Origin: Bacteroidota bacterium
Lineage (GTDB): Bacteria; Bacteroidota; Bacteroidia; Bacteroidales; Prolixibacteraceae
Reading direction: 5' to 3'
Length of the DNA: 5,668 bases
NCBI GenBank assembly: GCA_030691295.1
Contig: JAUYEQ010000326.1
Location: 1 to 5,668 of the forward strand
A program made the translations under genes and the position numbers. This document shows positions 5,145-5,668 of the stretch, piece after piece (the stretch's first letter is position 1; each line of letters starts with the position of its first letter). The notes under the pieces are model-generated. The model was not told the DNA's origin. It ran no database searches and saw only the letters and a program-made list of their open reading frames with translations.

Positions 5145-5668
5145 ATGAAGAAGATATTACTAATCACATTTATTTGCCTAATCTTTCAGTTTGGTCTTCA
5201 GGCTAAAGAAAAACCAACCGTATTTACTATTGGCGACTCGACCGTGAAAAATGGCCAGGGCAATGGTGCTGGCGGCTTGTGGGGCTGGGGCGATCCGTTT
5301 CAGCAGTATTTCGATACGAGCAAAGTTGTGGTTAAAAATCACGCGCTGGGCGGAACCAGTAGCCGCACTTACCAAACCAAAGGCTTGTGGAATGAAGTTT
5401 TGAAAGAACTTAAAAAGGGTGATTTTGTGCTGATGCAGTTTGGTCACAACGACGGAAGCGCCATTAACGACTACAGCCGTGCCCGCGGAACCATCAAAGG
5501 AGTGGGTGAGGAGACCGAAGAAATTGACAATATTCTGACCAAAGAGCACGAGGTGGTACACAGTTATGGCTGGTATCTCCGGAAAATGGTTCGCGAGGCC
5601 AAAGCAAAAGGCGCTACACCAATAATTGTTACACCCATTCCGCGCAACGAAGGGGAAAATGGTAAAGT
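5145..5668 (+). CDS. SGNH/GDSL esterase, rhamnogalacturonan acetylesterase-like (3' end cut)
   Basis: This frame is open to the window end, giving 174 residues with no stop. It probably removes acetyl groups from rhamnogalacturonan or a similar pectic glycan in the periplasm, as family CE12 enzymes do. A Sec signal of about 20 residues ends in GLQA before KEKP. SGNH blocks are visible: block I GDST with nucleophile S32, block II NHALGGTSSRTY with oxyanion glycine at 69 or 70, and block III FGHND with N102. Spacing fits rhamnogalacturonan acetylesterases. The DxxH block with the catalytic Asp and His must lie beyond the edge. A WGWGDPF segment (46-52) follows block I, as is usual in this group. 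The ATG at 5145 directly starts the signal peptide. It lies 79 bp after the propeller gene on the same strand, so they are likely co-transcribed. Exact substrate is inferred from family resemblance. Confidence 0.88.
   Translation, partial: MKKILLITFICLIFQFGLQAKEKPTVFTIGDSTVKNGQGNGAGGLWGWGDPFQQYFDTSKVVVKNHALGGTSSRTYQTKGLWNEVLKELKKGDFVLMQFGHNDGSAINDYSRARGTIKGVGEETEEIDNILTKEHEVVHSYGWYLRKMVREAKAKGATPIIVTPIPRNEGENGK

Overview
The window looks like a polysaccharide-degradation locus from a member of the Bacteroidota. It is probably one of the environmental or marine Bacteroidales-type lineages (Marinilabiliales/Prolixibacteraceae-like), although the lineage is an inference. The grounds are moderate GC, the absence of Shine-Dalgarno sequences at the likely starts, three adjacent exported carbohydrate-active enzymes, one with a Tat signal (which gut Bacteroides generally lack), and palindrome-rich intergenic repeats of a kind common in this phylum.

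Layout: 1-344 is a tandem array of hairpin-rich repeats, with two units at 1-119 and 226-344 that are identical and a 106-bp linker between them. 345-507 is a leader with several short inverted repeats. 508-3459 encodes a complete Sec-exported, LacZ-type five-domain family GH2 glycosidase. A C/G-rich hairpin spans its stop codon. 3519-3866 is a second array of the same design as the first, again two units and a 106-bp linker but diverged in sequence. 3893-5065 encodes a complete Tat-exported five-bladed beta-propeller glycosidase related to GH43. 5066-5144 is a short gap carrying three copies of an aatctgtg motif. 5145-5668 encodes the first 174 residues of an SGNH/GDSL-type esterase of the rhamnogalacturonan acetylesterase kind, cut by the window end.

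How the genes may work together: all three face the same way and carry export signals. A plausible scheme (inference) is periplasmic breakdown of a pectin-type glycan such as rhamnogalacturonan I. The esterase would remove acetyl groups, the GH2 would remove a beta-linked galactosyl or related unit, and the propeller enzyme would remove a further side-chain or terminal sugar. No SusC/SusD pair, sensor or sigma factor lies in the window, so calling it a polysaccharide utilization locus depends on unseen flanks.

The most unusual content is non-coding. The two arrays bracket the GH2 gene, keep their stems while loops diverge, and show at least one compensatory base-pair change. Other palindromic or low-complexity repeats reach into coding sequence at the GH2 stop, in a GH2 inter-domain loop, and just before the Tat motif of the propeller enzyme. 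No tRNA, rRNA, CRISPR array or transposase gene was seen.
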